Positions 1 through 7,077 are shown, counted from the stretch's first letter. The stretch is DNA of 9,595 bases from JANNSW01 sp031431235 (GCA_031431235.1 JANPDA010000500.1:1-9595); one strand, 5' to 3'. Numbers and translations are program-made. Notes: generated from the letters alone by a model not told the origin.

Positions 1-22
1 GGTCATACCGGCGGAGGGATTG
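1..22 (+). promoter_or_regulatory. TPP riboswitch, 3' end only (cut by window edge)
   Basis: The first bases, GGTCATACCGGCGGAGGGAT, match the conserved 3' end of the thiamin pyrophosphate aptamer (THI element). In that element the order is a GG-TAAT/TCAT-ACC segment, then GGCGGAGGGA, which closes helix P1. The rest of the aptamer lies upstream of the window, so the fold cannot be checked here. The position, 60 to 80 bases ahead of thiB, is where such riboswitches sit in thiBPQ operons. When TPP is bound, P1 would form and lower expression of thiamin uptake genes. The identification rests on this motif plus context. Confidence 0.8.
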
Positions 23-47
23 GGAGCTCGCTCCGCACAGGGCCAGC

Positions 48-82
48 CATCCTCCACGCTGCTACGAGCCCTTGGGAGGATG
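48..82 (+). promoter_or_regulatory. Hairpin masking the thiB Shine-Dalgarno (riboswitch expression platform)
   Basis: CATCCTCC at 48-55 is the perfect reverse complement of GGAGGATG at 75-82, giving an 8-bp stem with a 19-nt loop. The right arm contains the thiB ribosome binding site (GGGAGGA, 74-80), five to six bases before the ATG at 85. Closing the hairpin would block initiation. The aptamer end GGAGG (13-17) can instead pair with CCTCC (51-55), which would free the ribosome site when P1 is not formed. A competing stem, CGGAG 12-16 with CTCCG 31-35, is also possible. No T-run follows, so control of translation is more likely than transcription termination. The pairing is seen; the switching is inferred. 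Confidence 0.7.
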
Positions 83-84
83 CC

Positions 85-1083
85 ATGCGACGATCCCTTG
101 CACTTGCCTGCGTTGTTGCCGCTGCTTTCACACGCCCGGCGCCTGCCGCCGAGACCCTGACCGTCCTCACTTACGAAAGCTTCGTTGCCGAGTGGGGGCC
201 CGGCCCCGCCATCGAAAAAGCGTTCGAAGCGGAGTGTGGTTGCGATCTCCAGTGGGTCGCGGTCGGCGACGGCGTGCAGATCCTCAACCGCTTGAAGCTC
301 GAAGGCGCGAGCGCAACCGCCGACATCGCCCTCGGCCTCGATGACAATCTGATTGCGGAAGCCCGCGCCACCGGCCTGTTCGCGCCCCACGGGCAGGATG
401 CGACGAAGCTATCGCTGCCGATCGCGTGGAGCGACGAGATTTTCCTGCCCTACGACTGGGCTCATTTCGCCGTGGTCTATGACCGCGAGAAACTGAAAGA
501 TCCGCCGACGAGCCTGGACGCTCTGATCAATGGCAGCCATGGCGCCAAGATCGTGCTGCAGGACCCGCGCACCTCGACGCCGGGCCTGGGCTTCCTGATC
601 TGGATGAAGGCGGTCTATGGCGACAAGGCCGCTGACGCCTGGCGGGCCCTGAAACCCAAGATCCTGACGGTCGCGCCCGGCTGGAGCGAGGCCTATGGGC
701 TCTTCACCAAGGGTGAGGCGGCGATGGTGCTGAGCTACACCACCTCGCCCGCCTATCACCTCATCGCGGAAAAGAGCGAGCGTTACGCGGCGCTGGTCTT
801 TCCCGAAGGCCACGTGCTGCAGACGGAGGTGGCCGCGCGCCTGCGGACGAGCCAGCATGGCGCGCTCGCCGAGCGCTTCCTCGCCTTCATGACCGGGCCG
901 GGCTTCCAGGACGCGATCCCGACCGGCAACTGGATGTACCCGGCCGGGCGCCTGTCGGGCGCTTTGCCGCCCGAGTTCCAGGCGCTGCCCAAGCCGGCGA
1001 AGACCATCGGCTTCACGCCCGAGCAGGTTGCGGCCAACCGGCGCGCGTGGACGGGGGAGTGGCTGGAAGCGTTTTCTCGATGA
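85..1083 (+). CDS. thiB: ThiB, thiamin/TPP ABC transporter periplasmic binding protein
   Basis: ThiB captures thiamin and its phosphates in the periplasm and hands them to ThiPQ. The 332-residue product has a Sec signal peptide: RR at 2-3, a hydrophobic stretch to about 15, and APAA before a likely cleavage at 22/23. Diagnostic ThiB blocks follow: TYESFVAEWGPGP (29-41), DPRTSTPGLG (160-169), GWSEAYGLF (199-207), LSYTTSPAYH (216-225) and TGNWMYP (280-286). These contain the conserved Trp and Tyr residues that line the ligand pocket in this family. Length is normal for ThiB (about 330). The ATG at 85 is supported by GGGAGGA at 74-80 and by the signal peptide. The stop overlaps the thiP start (ATGA), so the genes are likely translationally coupled. 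Control is probably through the riboswitch just upstream. Confidence 0.96.
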   Translation: MRRSLALACVVAAAFTRPAPAAETLTVLTYESFVAEWGPGPAIEKAFEAECGCDLQWVAVGDGVQILNRLKLEGASATADIALGLDDNLIAEARATGLFAPHGQDATKLSLPIAWSDEIFLPYDWAHFAVVYDREKLKDPPTSLDALINGSHGAKIVLQDPRTSTPGLGFLIWMKAVYGDKAADAWRALKPKILTVAPGWSEAYGLFTKGEAAMVLSYTTSPAYHLIAEKSERYAALVFPEGHVLQTEVAARLRTSQHGALAERFLAFMTGPGFQDAIPTGNWMYPAGRLSGALPPEFQALPKPAKTIGFTPEQVAANRRAWTGEWLEAFSR

Positions 1084-2744
1084 AGGGGGCAGCGGGCAAC
1101 GGGCAGCAGGCAGCAGGGGGCAGAGCGCATTGTCGGCTGCCCGCCGCCTGCTGCCTGCTGCCCGACTCTGCCTTTCCCGGCGCGCTCGCACTCTTCCTCA
1201 TCGCCGCCTTCGCCGGCAGCTCGCTCGTCGCGCTCGCGACGGTCGGCGGCAGCGGGATCGGAGCGCTGCCCGCCGCCTATCTCACTCAAGTCGCGCGTTT
1301 CACGGCTCTCGAGGCCTCGTTGTCGGCGCTGATTTCCTGCGGTCTTGCCGTGCCGGTCGCGCTCGCGCTGGCGCGGCGCCCGCGCCTGCCTGGCCGCAGC
1401 CTCGTGCTCGATCTTTTTCTCCTGCCGCTCGCGCTGCCCCAACTCGTCGCCGTGCTCGGCATCGCGGTCGTGCTCGGCGAGAACGGCTGGCTCAATCGCA
1501 GCCTCGAAGTGCTCGGCCTTGCCCGCCACGGCTCGATCTATGGGCTCACTGGCATCCTCATCGCCCACGTTTTCTTCAATCTGCCGCTCGCCGTGCGGCT
1601 ATTGCTGGCGGCACTCGAACGGGTTCCCGGCGAAAGCTGGCGGCTCGCGGCCGAGCTCGGGCTCGACGGCCGTGCGATCTGGCGGGTGATCGAGCGGCCG
1701 ATCGTGCGCGAGACGCTGCCGGGGATCGCGGGTCTCGTTTTTCTGCTCTGCGCAACCAGCTTCACGGTCGTGCTGACGCTGGGCGGGGGCCCCGCGGCCT
1801 CGACCTTCGAGGTGGCGATCTATCAGGCGCTGCGGTTCGATTTCGATCCTGCGCTGGCGCTCAGGCTCGCGCTGCTCCAGCTCGCCCTCGCGGCGGGCGT
1901 TCTGCTGCTGCTGGGGCTGATCGGCCGGCGGCCCGATCTGGACGCCGGCTTGGGGAATCGCACGGCCAGGCCAGATCTCGCGACCGGCATCGATGGGAAC
2001 GCCGCCCTGATCCTGGTGGCAGCCGGGTTCGTCGCGCTGCCGATTCTGGCCGTCATCGTCGCCGGGATGGCATCGCCGCTCTGGCGGCTGCTGGGCGAGG
2101 CGTTGCTCTGGCGTGCGTTGGCAACCTCGCTCGCGATCGGGGCTGCGGCGGGCCTGCTCGCGGTGATGCTCGCCTGGCCGCTGATGACCTCTGCCATCCG
2201 TCTCGCAAGCCGAGAGCAAAGTCGCTCGGCGAGCCTCCTTGCGACTGCTTTCGAGCTTGCGGCCGGCGCCACCATCCTGCTGCCACCTGCGCTGCTCGGA
2301 GCAGGCCTCTTCCTCCTGCTTCATCGAACCGGAATGATCGCGCGCGCGGCGCCGGTGGTCGTGGTAGCTGCGAGCGCTCTGTTCGCCCTGCCCTTCGTCG
2401 CCCGCGTATTGGCGCCGCCATTGCGTGCCCACATCGCCGCAACCGACCGGCTGGCGACAAGCCTGGGCATCGCCGGCTTCGACCGGTTGCGCCTCGTCGA
2501 TCTCCCCGCGCTGCGCCGTCCGCTCGTGCTCGCCGGGCTGATGGGTCTGCTCGTCTCGCTCGGCGACCTCGGCGTCGTCGCCCTGTTCGGCGGCGAGCAG
2601 CTGCTGACACTGCCCTATCTGCTGCTGCAGCGGATGGGCAGCTACCGCTCGGGGGATGCGGCTGGCCTCGCGCTCGTCCTGCTCATGCTGACGCTGGCGA
2701 TCTCGTGGTCCTTGACGCGGGCGTCGCGAGAGGCCGGGCGATGA
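1080..2744 (+). CDS. thiP: ThiP, thiamin/TPP ABC transporter permease
   Basis: ThiP forms the inner-membrane channel of the thiamin importer, with both permease halves fused in one chain. The 554-residue product is close to the usual size (about 535). Many hydrophobic helices are visible, the first at about residues 34-55. Each half has the EAA loop that contacts the ATPase: AAELGLDG with ERPIV downstream (from 190), and ATSLGIAG with DLPALRRP downstream (from 459). The ATG at 1080 overlaps the thiB stop (ATGA) and is preferred to an ATG at 1047 inside thiB. No in-frame ATG, GTG or TTG lies between 1080 and the first membrane helix. Residues 2-33 are therefore encoded by the palindrome at 1085-1172. 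They are rich in Gln, Ala and Cys and look foreign to the family. The stop overlaps the thiQ ATG. Confidence 0.94.
   Translation: MKGAAGNGQQAAGGRAHCRLPAACCLLPDSAFPGALALFLIAAFAGSSLVALATVGGSGIGALPAAYLTQVARFTALEASLSALISCGLAVPVALALARRPRLPGRSLVLDLFLLPLALPQLVAVLGIAVVLGENGWLNRSLEVLGLARHGSIYGLTGILIAHVFFNLPLAVRLLLAALERVPGESWRLAAELGLDGRAIWRVIERPIVRETLPGIAGLVFLLCATSFTVVLTLGGGPAASTFEVAIYQALRFDFDPALALRLALLQLALAAGVLLLLGLIGRRPDLDAGLGNRTARPDLATGIDGNAALILVAAGFVALPILAVIVAGMASPLWRLLGEALLWRALATSLAIGAAAGLLAVMLAWPLMTSAIRLASREQSRSASLLATAFELAAGATILLPPALLGAGLFLLLHRTGMIARAAPVVVVAASALFALPFVARVLAPPLRAHIAATDRLATSLGIAGFDRLRLVDLPALRRPLVLAGLMGLLVSLGDLGVVALFGGEQLLTLPYLLLQRMGSYRSGDAAGLALVLLMLTLAISWSLTRASREAGR
1085..1172. repeat. 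GC-rich palindrome inside the 5' end of thiP
   Basis: CGGGCAGCAGGCAGCAGG at 1100-1117 is repeated as its exact reverse complement at 1147-1164 (18 bp, 29-nt loop). Inside the loop GGGCAG (1118-1123) pairs with CTGCCC (1137-1142), and outside the core GGCAG (1088-1092) pairs with CTGCC (1168-1172). The result is one long imperfect stem starting 5 to 8 bases after the thiP start codon. It is open in the thiP frame and adds about 30 residues before the first membrane helix. It has the shape of a dispersed palindromic element that landed in a gene, comparable in principle to Rickettsia palindromic elements. I see no second copy in this window. The pairing is seen; mobility is inferred. Confidence 0.8.
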
Positions 2745-3451
2745 CGGCAGCAGCGATCCGTCTCGCAGGGGTCACCTTTCGCTACGAGGAAATGCAGATG
2801 CGCTTCGAGCTCGAGGTCGCGGCTGGGGAATTCCTCGCAATCATCGGGCCGAGCGGGGCCGGCAAGTCGACGCTGCTAGCGCTGATCGGCGGCTTCGAGC
2901 GGGCGGACGCCGGGCGGATCTCGTTTGCCGGCGCGGACCTGACTTACGCAACGCCCGCTGACCGGCCTTGCACCACGCTCTTTCAGGACCACAATCTGTT
3001 TGCCCACCTCGATGCCTCGACCAATGTCGCGCTCGGCATCTCGCCGGGACTCCGGTTGTCGGACGCGCAAAAAAGCATGGTCGAAACTGCCCTGGCACGC
3101 GTCGGCCTCGCCGGCTTTGGCAAGCGGCGCCCCGCTGAGCTGTCGGGCGGCGAGCGCCAGCGGGTTGCGCTCGCCCGCGCCCTGGTCCGGCGCCGGCCGA
3201 TCCTGCTGCTCGACGAGCCCTTTGCAGCGCTCGGGCCAGCGCTTGGCGCCGAGATGCTCGACCTCGTGGTCGCATTGCAGGCCGAGACCAGTGCCACCGT
3301 GCTGCTCGTGACACACCGCCCGGAGGATGCGTTGCGAGCCGCGACCCACACCGCCTTCCTCGAGAATGGCCACATCCTCGCCAAACGCGAGACCAAAGCC
3401 CTCTTCTCCGCCCGCGACCTGCCCGCGCTCGGCGCCTATCTCGGGCGCTGA
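2741..3451 (+). CDS. thiQ: ThiQ, thiamin/TPP ABC transporter ATPase
   Basis: ThiQ hydrolyses ATP at the cytoplasmic face to drive thiamin import through ThiP. The 236-residue product has all core ABC motifs in order: Walker A GPSGAGKST (36-44), Q-loop FQDHNLF with Gln82, signature LSGGERQR (134-141), Walker B ILLLDEP (154-160) and H-loop His192 in VTHR. The segment after Walker B reads FAALGPALG, so the Asp common at the D-loop of ABC ATPases is Gly165 here. The start is the ATG overlapping the thiP stop (ATGA at 2741-2744). A longer open frame runs upstream through thiP but has no coding support. This is the last gene of the operon. No intrinsic terminator is visible before the next promoter. 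Confidence 0.95.
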   Translation: MTAAAIRLAGVTFRYEEMQMRFELEVAAGEFLAIIGPSGAGKSTLLALIGGFERADAGRISFAGADLTYATPADRPCTTLFQDHNLFAHLDASTNVALGISPGLRLSDAQKSMVETALARVGLAGFGKRRPAELSGGERQRVALARALVRRRPILLLDEPFAALGPALGAEMLDLVVALQAETSATVLLVTHRPEDALRAATHTAFLENGHILAKRETKALFSARDLPALGAYLGR

Positions 3452-3480
3452 TTGACAAGCCTTTCGCAGCACACTACCTG
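3452..3480 (+). promoter_or_regulatory. Sigma-70-type promoter for tRNA-Leu
   Basis: A perfect -35 box TTGACA (3452-3457) begins directly after the thiQ stop codon. After an ideal 17-bp spacer comes TACCTG (3475-3480), a partial match to TATAAT. Transcription would start near 3486-3488, a few bases before the mature tRNA 5' end at 3491. The strong -35 with a loose -10 is common in alphaproteobacteria. It probably also drives rnd, since no terminator separates the two. Confidence 0.7.
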
Positions 3481-3490
3481 ATGCCGCCAT

Positions 3491-3575
<85 letters not shown>

Positions 3576-3603
3576 TTCCATTGATGACAGCGCTCGGCCC
3601 GCC

Positions 3604-4215
3604 ATGAAGATCACGCTCCACCAGGACGATCTGCCCGAGCGCGTCGAGTTCTCGGGCTCGGTCGCGATCGACACCGAGACCATGGGGTTGAATCCGGCGC
3701 GCGACCGGCTGTGCCTCGTCCAGCTCTGCGGCGCCGACGGCAAGGCCCATCTCGTGCAGCTCCGCCAGGGCGAGGCCCGCGCGCCGCGGCTGCGGCGTCT
3801 GCTCGCCGACGCCAGCGTGCTCAAGATCTTCCATTTTGCCCGCTTCGACCTCGCCGCGCTGCAGAACGCTCTCGGCGTGATGCCCGAGCCTGTCTACTGC
3901 ACCAAAATCGCATCCAAGCTGGTGCGCACCTACACCGACCGGCATGGGCTGAAGGACCTCTGCCGCGAGTTGCTCGATCTCGACATGTCGAAAGAGCAGC
4001 AGAGCTCGGACTGGGGTGCGGCCGACCTCTCCGAGCAGCAGCGCGCCTATGCGGCCTCCGACGTGTTGCACCTGCACAAGTTGAAGGAGCGGCTCGATGC
4101 GATGCTCGAGCGCGAGGGCCGCATGGAGCTGGCTGAAGCCTGCTTCCGCTTCCTGCCCGCACGCGCCCGCCTCGATCTGATGGGTTGGGGCGAGGTGGAT
4201 ATCCTCGCCCACTGA
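3604..4215 (+). CDS. rnd: RNase D-like 3'-5' exonuclease, short form without HRDC
   Basis: This is a DEDDy-type 3'-5' exonuclease that probably trims RNA 3' ends, tRNA precursors among them. The 203-residue product is a single exonuclease domain. Exo I is AIDTETMGL with Asp23 and Glu25, Exo II is FHFARFDL with Asp82, and Exo III is YAASDVLHL with Tyr149 and Asp153, so all four metal-binding acids and the catalytic Tyr are present. E. coli RNase D is about 375 residues with C-terminal HRDC domains. These are missing here, as in the short forms common in Hyphomicrobiales. The gene starts 28 bp after a tRNA with no terminator between, so the two are probably co-transcribed. The ribosome site is weak. 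Substrate is inferred from the family. Confidence 0.88.
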   Translation: MKITLHQDDLPERVEFSGSVAIDTETMGLNPARDRLCLVQLCGADGKAHLVQLRQGEARAPRLRRLLADASVLKIFHFARFDLAALQNALGVMPEPVYCTKIASKLVRTYTDRHGLKDLCRELLDLDMSKEQQSSDWGAADLSEQQRAYAASDVLHLHKLKERLDAMLEREGRMELAEACFRFLPARARLDLMGWGEVDILAH

Positions 4216-4227
4216 CGCGCCCCGAGG

Positions 4228-4301
4228 TTGCGCACCGGCCAATTCTGACCATGATGTGGGGCTAGGCCCAACGCATCCGCCACATCGCCGAAGGGACCCG
4301 C
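4228..4301 (+). promoter_or_regulatory. Leader of the lpt genes: weak promoter candidate, hairpin and RBS
   Basis: This 86-bp gap after rnd holds TTGCGC (4228-4233), a 16-bp spacer and CATGAT (4250-4255), a poor sigma-70 match. GATGTGG (4253-4259) can pair with CCACATC (4280-4286) around a 20-nt loop. An alternative small stem, GGGC 4259-4262 with GCCC 4266-4269, overlaps it. AGGGA (4292-4296) is a good ribosome site five bases before the GTG at 4302 and decides that start. The promoter call is tentative, and the lpt genes could also be read from upstream. Confidence 0.3.
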
Positions 4302-6104
4302 GTGACGACAGCTGCCTTGCCCACGAGGCCGGCGCGACCGGCGCACAGGCCCGCTTCACGCCTCGAGTCCGAGGACGATCGCGCACGCGCCTTTCGCCGG
4401 GCCCGCTTTCACAGCGCCCTCGTGGGCGTGTTGCGCATTGTTTTCCCCGTTTGTGCCTTGCTGTCGGCCGGCCTCTACCTGGTGCCGACCTCGGGCAGCA
4501 TCGAGGTCAAGGGCGTCAAGGTCAGCTTCGGCGAGATCGACCTGTCGAGCGACAATCTGAAGATGAAGGACCCGCAGTTCGACGGCTTCACCGACGATCA
4601 GGGCCGCTATCACGTGCAGGCGAAGTCGGCGATGCAGGACCCCAAAAACCGCGACCTCGTCCAGCTCGAGACGATCGAGGCGAAGCTGACCGAGGTCGAT
4701 CAGAGCTGGGCCAAGCTCGTGGGCAAATCCGGCACCTACTGGACGAAGGCCAACAAGCTGCGCATGACCGGCGGCATCGCCATCGAGACCAGCCAAGGCA
4801 TGAAGGCAAAGCTCGAGACCGCGGATTTCTTCGTGAAACAGAAGCGCATCGTCTCGACGAACCCTGTCGAGGTCCAGACGCCCAACGGCACGATCCGCTC
4901 GCAGGCGCTCGAGTTGATGACGGGCGAGCGGCGCATCCTGTTCAAGCGAAAGGTCGTCGCGCACCTGACGCCGCCCCCCAAGGAGGCGCCTGCAACCGCG
5001 GCAGCAACGGCAGCCCGGCCCGCGCCACAGGCCGGTTTCGATGCCGCGACCCTTTCCGACGGGCCGATCGACATCACTTCCGATCAGCTCGAGGTGCTCG
5101 ACAACGACAAGCTCGCGATCTTTTCGGGCAATGTGCGCGCGGTCCAGAGCGAGGCAACTCTGACGGCGAGCGAGTTGAAAGTCACCTATTCGGGCGAGCC
5201 GCAGCAAGGCGGCGTACCGGGCTCCAGCGGAACTGAGATCGCCCGGATCGAAGCGAGCCAGGACGTGCTGATGATCATGACGGATGGGCGCAAGGCATCG
5301 GGCGACACCAGCATCTACGATCGCGTCGCCGAGACGATGACGCTGGCTGGCAATGTCTCCGTCAGCGACGCCGGCAATGTGATCACCGGCCAACGCCTCG
5401 AGATGGATCTCGCCAAGCGCATCACCCGCTTCCCGCCGGGCGCCCGTGTGCACGCCCTTCTCGACCCGGACGGCGCGGCCGAGGGCACCGAGGAGAAGGG
5501 CAAGAAGACCAAGAAGGCGGCCACGTCAGGCAAAGAGGCCGGCGGCAAACCCGCCATCGGCGACAGTTTCACCGGGTTCTCGGCCGATGCGGGTGGCGCG
5601 ACCGACATCACAGCAGATCAGCTCGAGGTGCAGGACGGCAAGGGCCAGGCCACTTTCCGCGGTAATGTCATAGCCTTGCGCGGCGGACACGAGATCCGCG
5701 CCGCCGTGCTCGACGTCTCATTCCGCAGCCCGGACCAGAAGGCGACCAAGCTCCCCGCCGGCTCCCGCGCCTCGGGCGACATCTCGCGCATCAAGGCGAG
5801 CGGGCGCGTGGTGGTGCGCGCGCCCGACGAGCAGGTCTCCACCAGCGACTGGCTGGTCTACGATGCGGCGGCCGACACCATCACGATCGGAGGCAACGTC
5901 GTCGTCTCGCAGGGCAAGAACGTCATCAAGGGCGAAAAGCTCGTGGTCGATCTCAAGACCGGCCAGAGCCATTTCGAAACGAGCGAGAATGCGGAAGCCA
6001 GCGGCAAGAAGCGCATTCGCATGCTGATCAACCAGGGAAAGAAGGCGCTCGACAGCATGGCCAACGGCGCGGGAGCTGGCTCGGGATCGGGCACCCCGCC
6101 GTGA
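4302..6104 (+). CDS. LptC-LptA-LptA fusion, LPS export bridge protein
   Basis: The 600-residue protein appears to join the inner-membrane LPS exporter component LptC to two copies of the periplasmic bridge LptA. Residues 1-38 are basic and cytoplasmic, and 40-61 form one membrane helix. Residues 65 to about 222 are an LptC-like beta-jellyroll (GSIEVKGVKVSFGEIDL near the start). An Ala/Pro linker (about 224-246) precedes the first OstA/LptA domain (256-388: IDITSDQLEV, FSGNV, YDRVAETMTLAGNVSV, GQRLEMDL). A Lys/Gly-rich linker (391-433) precedes the second (434-558: DITADQLEV, FRGNV, YDAAADTITIGGNVVV, GEKLVVDL). Neither LptA part has its own signal peptide, so the N-terminal helix must place all of it in the periplasm. 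The start is GTG with AGGGA five bases upstream. LptB follows 124 bp later. In E. coli LptC is about 190 and LptA about 185 residues, as separate proteins. Domain calls are firm; the bridge role is inferred. Confidence 0.9.
   Translation: MTTAALPTRPARPAHRPASRLESEDDRARAFRRARFHSALVGVLRIVFPVCALLSAGLYLVPTSGSIEVKGVKVSFGEIDLSSDNLKMKDPQFDGFTDDQGRYHVQAKSAMQDPKNRDLVQLETIEAKLTEVDQSWAKLVGKSGTYWTKANKLRMTGGIAIETSQGMKAKLETADFFVKQKRIVSTNPVEVQTPNGTIRSQALELMTGERRILFKRKVVAHLTPPPKEAPATAAATAARPAPQAGFDAATLSDGPIDITSDQLEVLDNDKLAIFSGNVRAVQSEATLTASELKVTYSGEPQQGGVPGSSGTEIARIEASQDVLMIMTDGRKASGDTSIYDRVAETMTLAGNVSVSDAGNVITGQRLEMDLAKRITRFPPGARVHALLDPDGAAEGTEEKGKKTKKAATSGKEAGGKPAIGDSFTGFSADAGGATDITADQLEVQDGKGQATFRGNVIALRGGHEIRAAVLDVSFRSPDQKATKLPAGSRASGDISRIKASGRVVVRAPDEQVSTSDWLVYDAAADTITIGGNVVVSQGKNVIKGEKLVVDLKTGQSHFETSENAEASGKKRIRMLINQGKKALDSMANGAGAGSGSGTPP
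5066..5976 (+). repeat. Two tandem OstA-domain coding repeats in the LptC-LptA fusion gene
   Basis: The gene carries two related domain-coding units, about 5066-5466 and 5601-5976. At protein level DITSDQLEVLDNDKLAIFSG aligns with DITADQLEVQDGKGQATFRG, IARIEAS with ISRIKAS, and ETMTLAGNVSVSDAGNVITG with DTITIGGNVVVSQGKNVIKG. At DNA level GATCAGCTCGAGGTGC is identical at 5082-5097 and 5616-5631. Most of the rest has diverged, so the duplication looks old. Confidence 0.75.
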
Positions 6105-6228
6105 CGCGCCCGCGACTTGCACGTGCCCCGGCCTGGAGAGTAGCCTCGCCTGGAGGAAAGCGGCGAATCGAGGCCTGAACGCATTTCCTGCACTCCCCGA
6201 TGTCGCGCTCAGAGGATCGCCAGCCGCC

Positions 6229-7077
6229 TTGAACAAGCCATTCACATCACGTCAGCGCACCAATGCCGCCCCGGCTCCGGGCGTGCGCATTCGGCCAGGC
6301 CGGGCGCCCGCCATCGAGCAAATCGCTCCCGGTGTCCATGACGACAGCCCTGCCGGTCCCGGCTGGCTGACCGTGCGCGGCGTCAAGAAGGCCTACAAGA
6401 AGCGCGTCGTCGTGCGCGGCGTCAGCCTTGCCGTGCAGCGCGGCGAGGCTGTGGGTCTGCTCGGCCCCAATGGCGCGGGCAAGACCACCGTGTTCTACAT
6501 GATCACCGGGCTCACACCCTCCGACGACGGGCAGATCCTGATCGATGGCCATGACGTGACTCAACTGCCGATGTTCCGCCGCGCGCGTCTGGGCATCGGC
6601 TATCTGCCGCAGGAAGCCTCGATCTTTCGCGGCCTCAGCGTCGAGGACAACATCAATGCGGTGCTCGAGCTGGTCGAGCCCAATCGCAAGAAGCGGAAGG
6701 AGCAGCTCGACAGCCTGTTGGAGGAGTTTCGCATCACGCGGCTGCGGAAATCGCCATCGATCGCGCTCTCGGGCGGCGAGCGGCGGCGCTGCGAGATCGC
6801 CCGTGCGCTCGCCAGCCGGCCCTCCTTCGTGCTGCTCGACGAGCCGTTCGCGGGCATCGATCCGATCGCGGTCGGCGACATTCAGACCCTGGTGCGTCAC
6901 TTGACCCAGCGCGGCATCGGCGTGCTCATCACCGACCACAATGTGCGCGAGACGCTCAACCTGATCGACCGCGCCTACATTATCTACGACGGCACTGTCC
7001 TTACTCAGGGCACTCCGCAAGAAATCATTTCCAATGAAGAAGTTCGTCGTGTTTATCTGGGCGATATGAAGCTTTAA
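6229..7077 (+). CDS. lptB: LptB, LPS export ABC transporter ATPase
   Basis: LptB is the cytoplasmic ATPase that powers extraction of LPS from the inner membrane with LptF, LptG and LptC. The 282-residue product has Walker A GPNGAGKTT (79-87), Q-loop YLPQEASIF with Gln128, signature LSGGERRR (180-187), Walker B LLDEPFAGIDP (Asp204, Glu205) and H-loop ITDHNVRE with His237. GYLPQEASIF and the C-terminal YLGDMKL are typical of LptB. The conserved core starts near residue 46 (WLTVRGVKKAYKKR), leaving a 45-residue basic, Pro-rich tail. The TTG start is uncertain: AGAGGA (6211-6216) lies 12 bases upstream, and GTG at 6283 is another option. The 124-bp gap to the upstream gene has a possible small stem (GCCTCG 6143-6148 with CGAGGC 6169-6174) and no clear promoter. 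Confidence 0.94.
   Translation: MNKPFTSRQRTNAAPAPGVRIRPGRAPAIEQIAPGVHDDSPAGPGWLTVRGVKKAYKKRVVVRGVSLAVQRGEAVGLLGPNGAGKTTVFYMITGLTPSDDGQILIDGHDVTQLPMFRRARLGIGYLPQEASIFRGLSVEDNINAVLELVEPNRKKRKEQLDSLLEEFRITRLRKSPSIALSGGERRRCEIARALASRPSFVLLDEPFAGIDPIAVGDIQTLVRHLTQRGIGVLITDHNVRETLNLIDRAYIIYDGTVLTQGTPQEIISNEEVRRVYLGDMKL

Noticed and set aside
1047..1079. ATG at 1047 as the thiP start
   Set aside because: It lies inside thiB, whereas the ATG at 1080 forms the classic ATGA overlap with the thiB stop. The extra 11 residues have no family support.
1028..2740. Long upstream extension of the thiQ frame through thiP
   Set aside because: It is an Arg/Ala-rich open frame produced by GC-rich codons of thiP on the same strand. 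ThiQ homology starts at 2741 with an ATGA overlap.
4356..5453. Long minus-strand open frame opposite the lptC-lptA gene
   Set aside because: It is a shadow of GC-rich plus-strand codons. The plus strand has clear LptC and OstA motifs and a good ribosome site.
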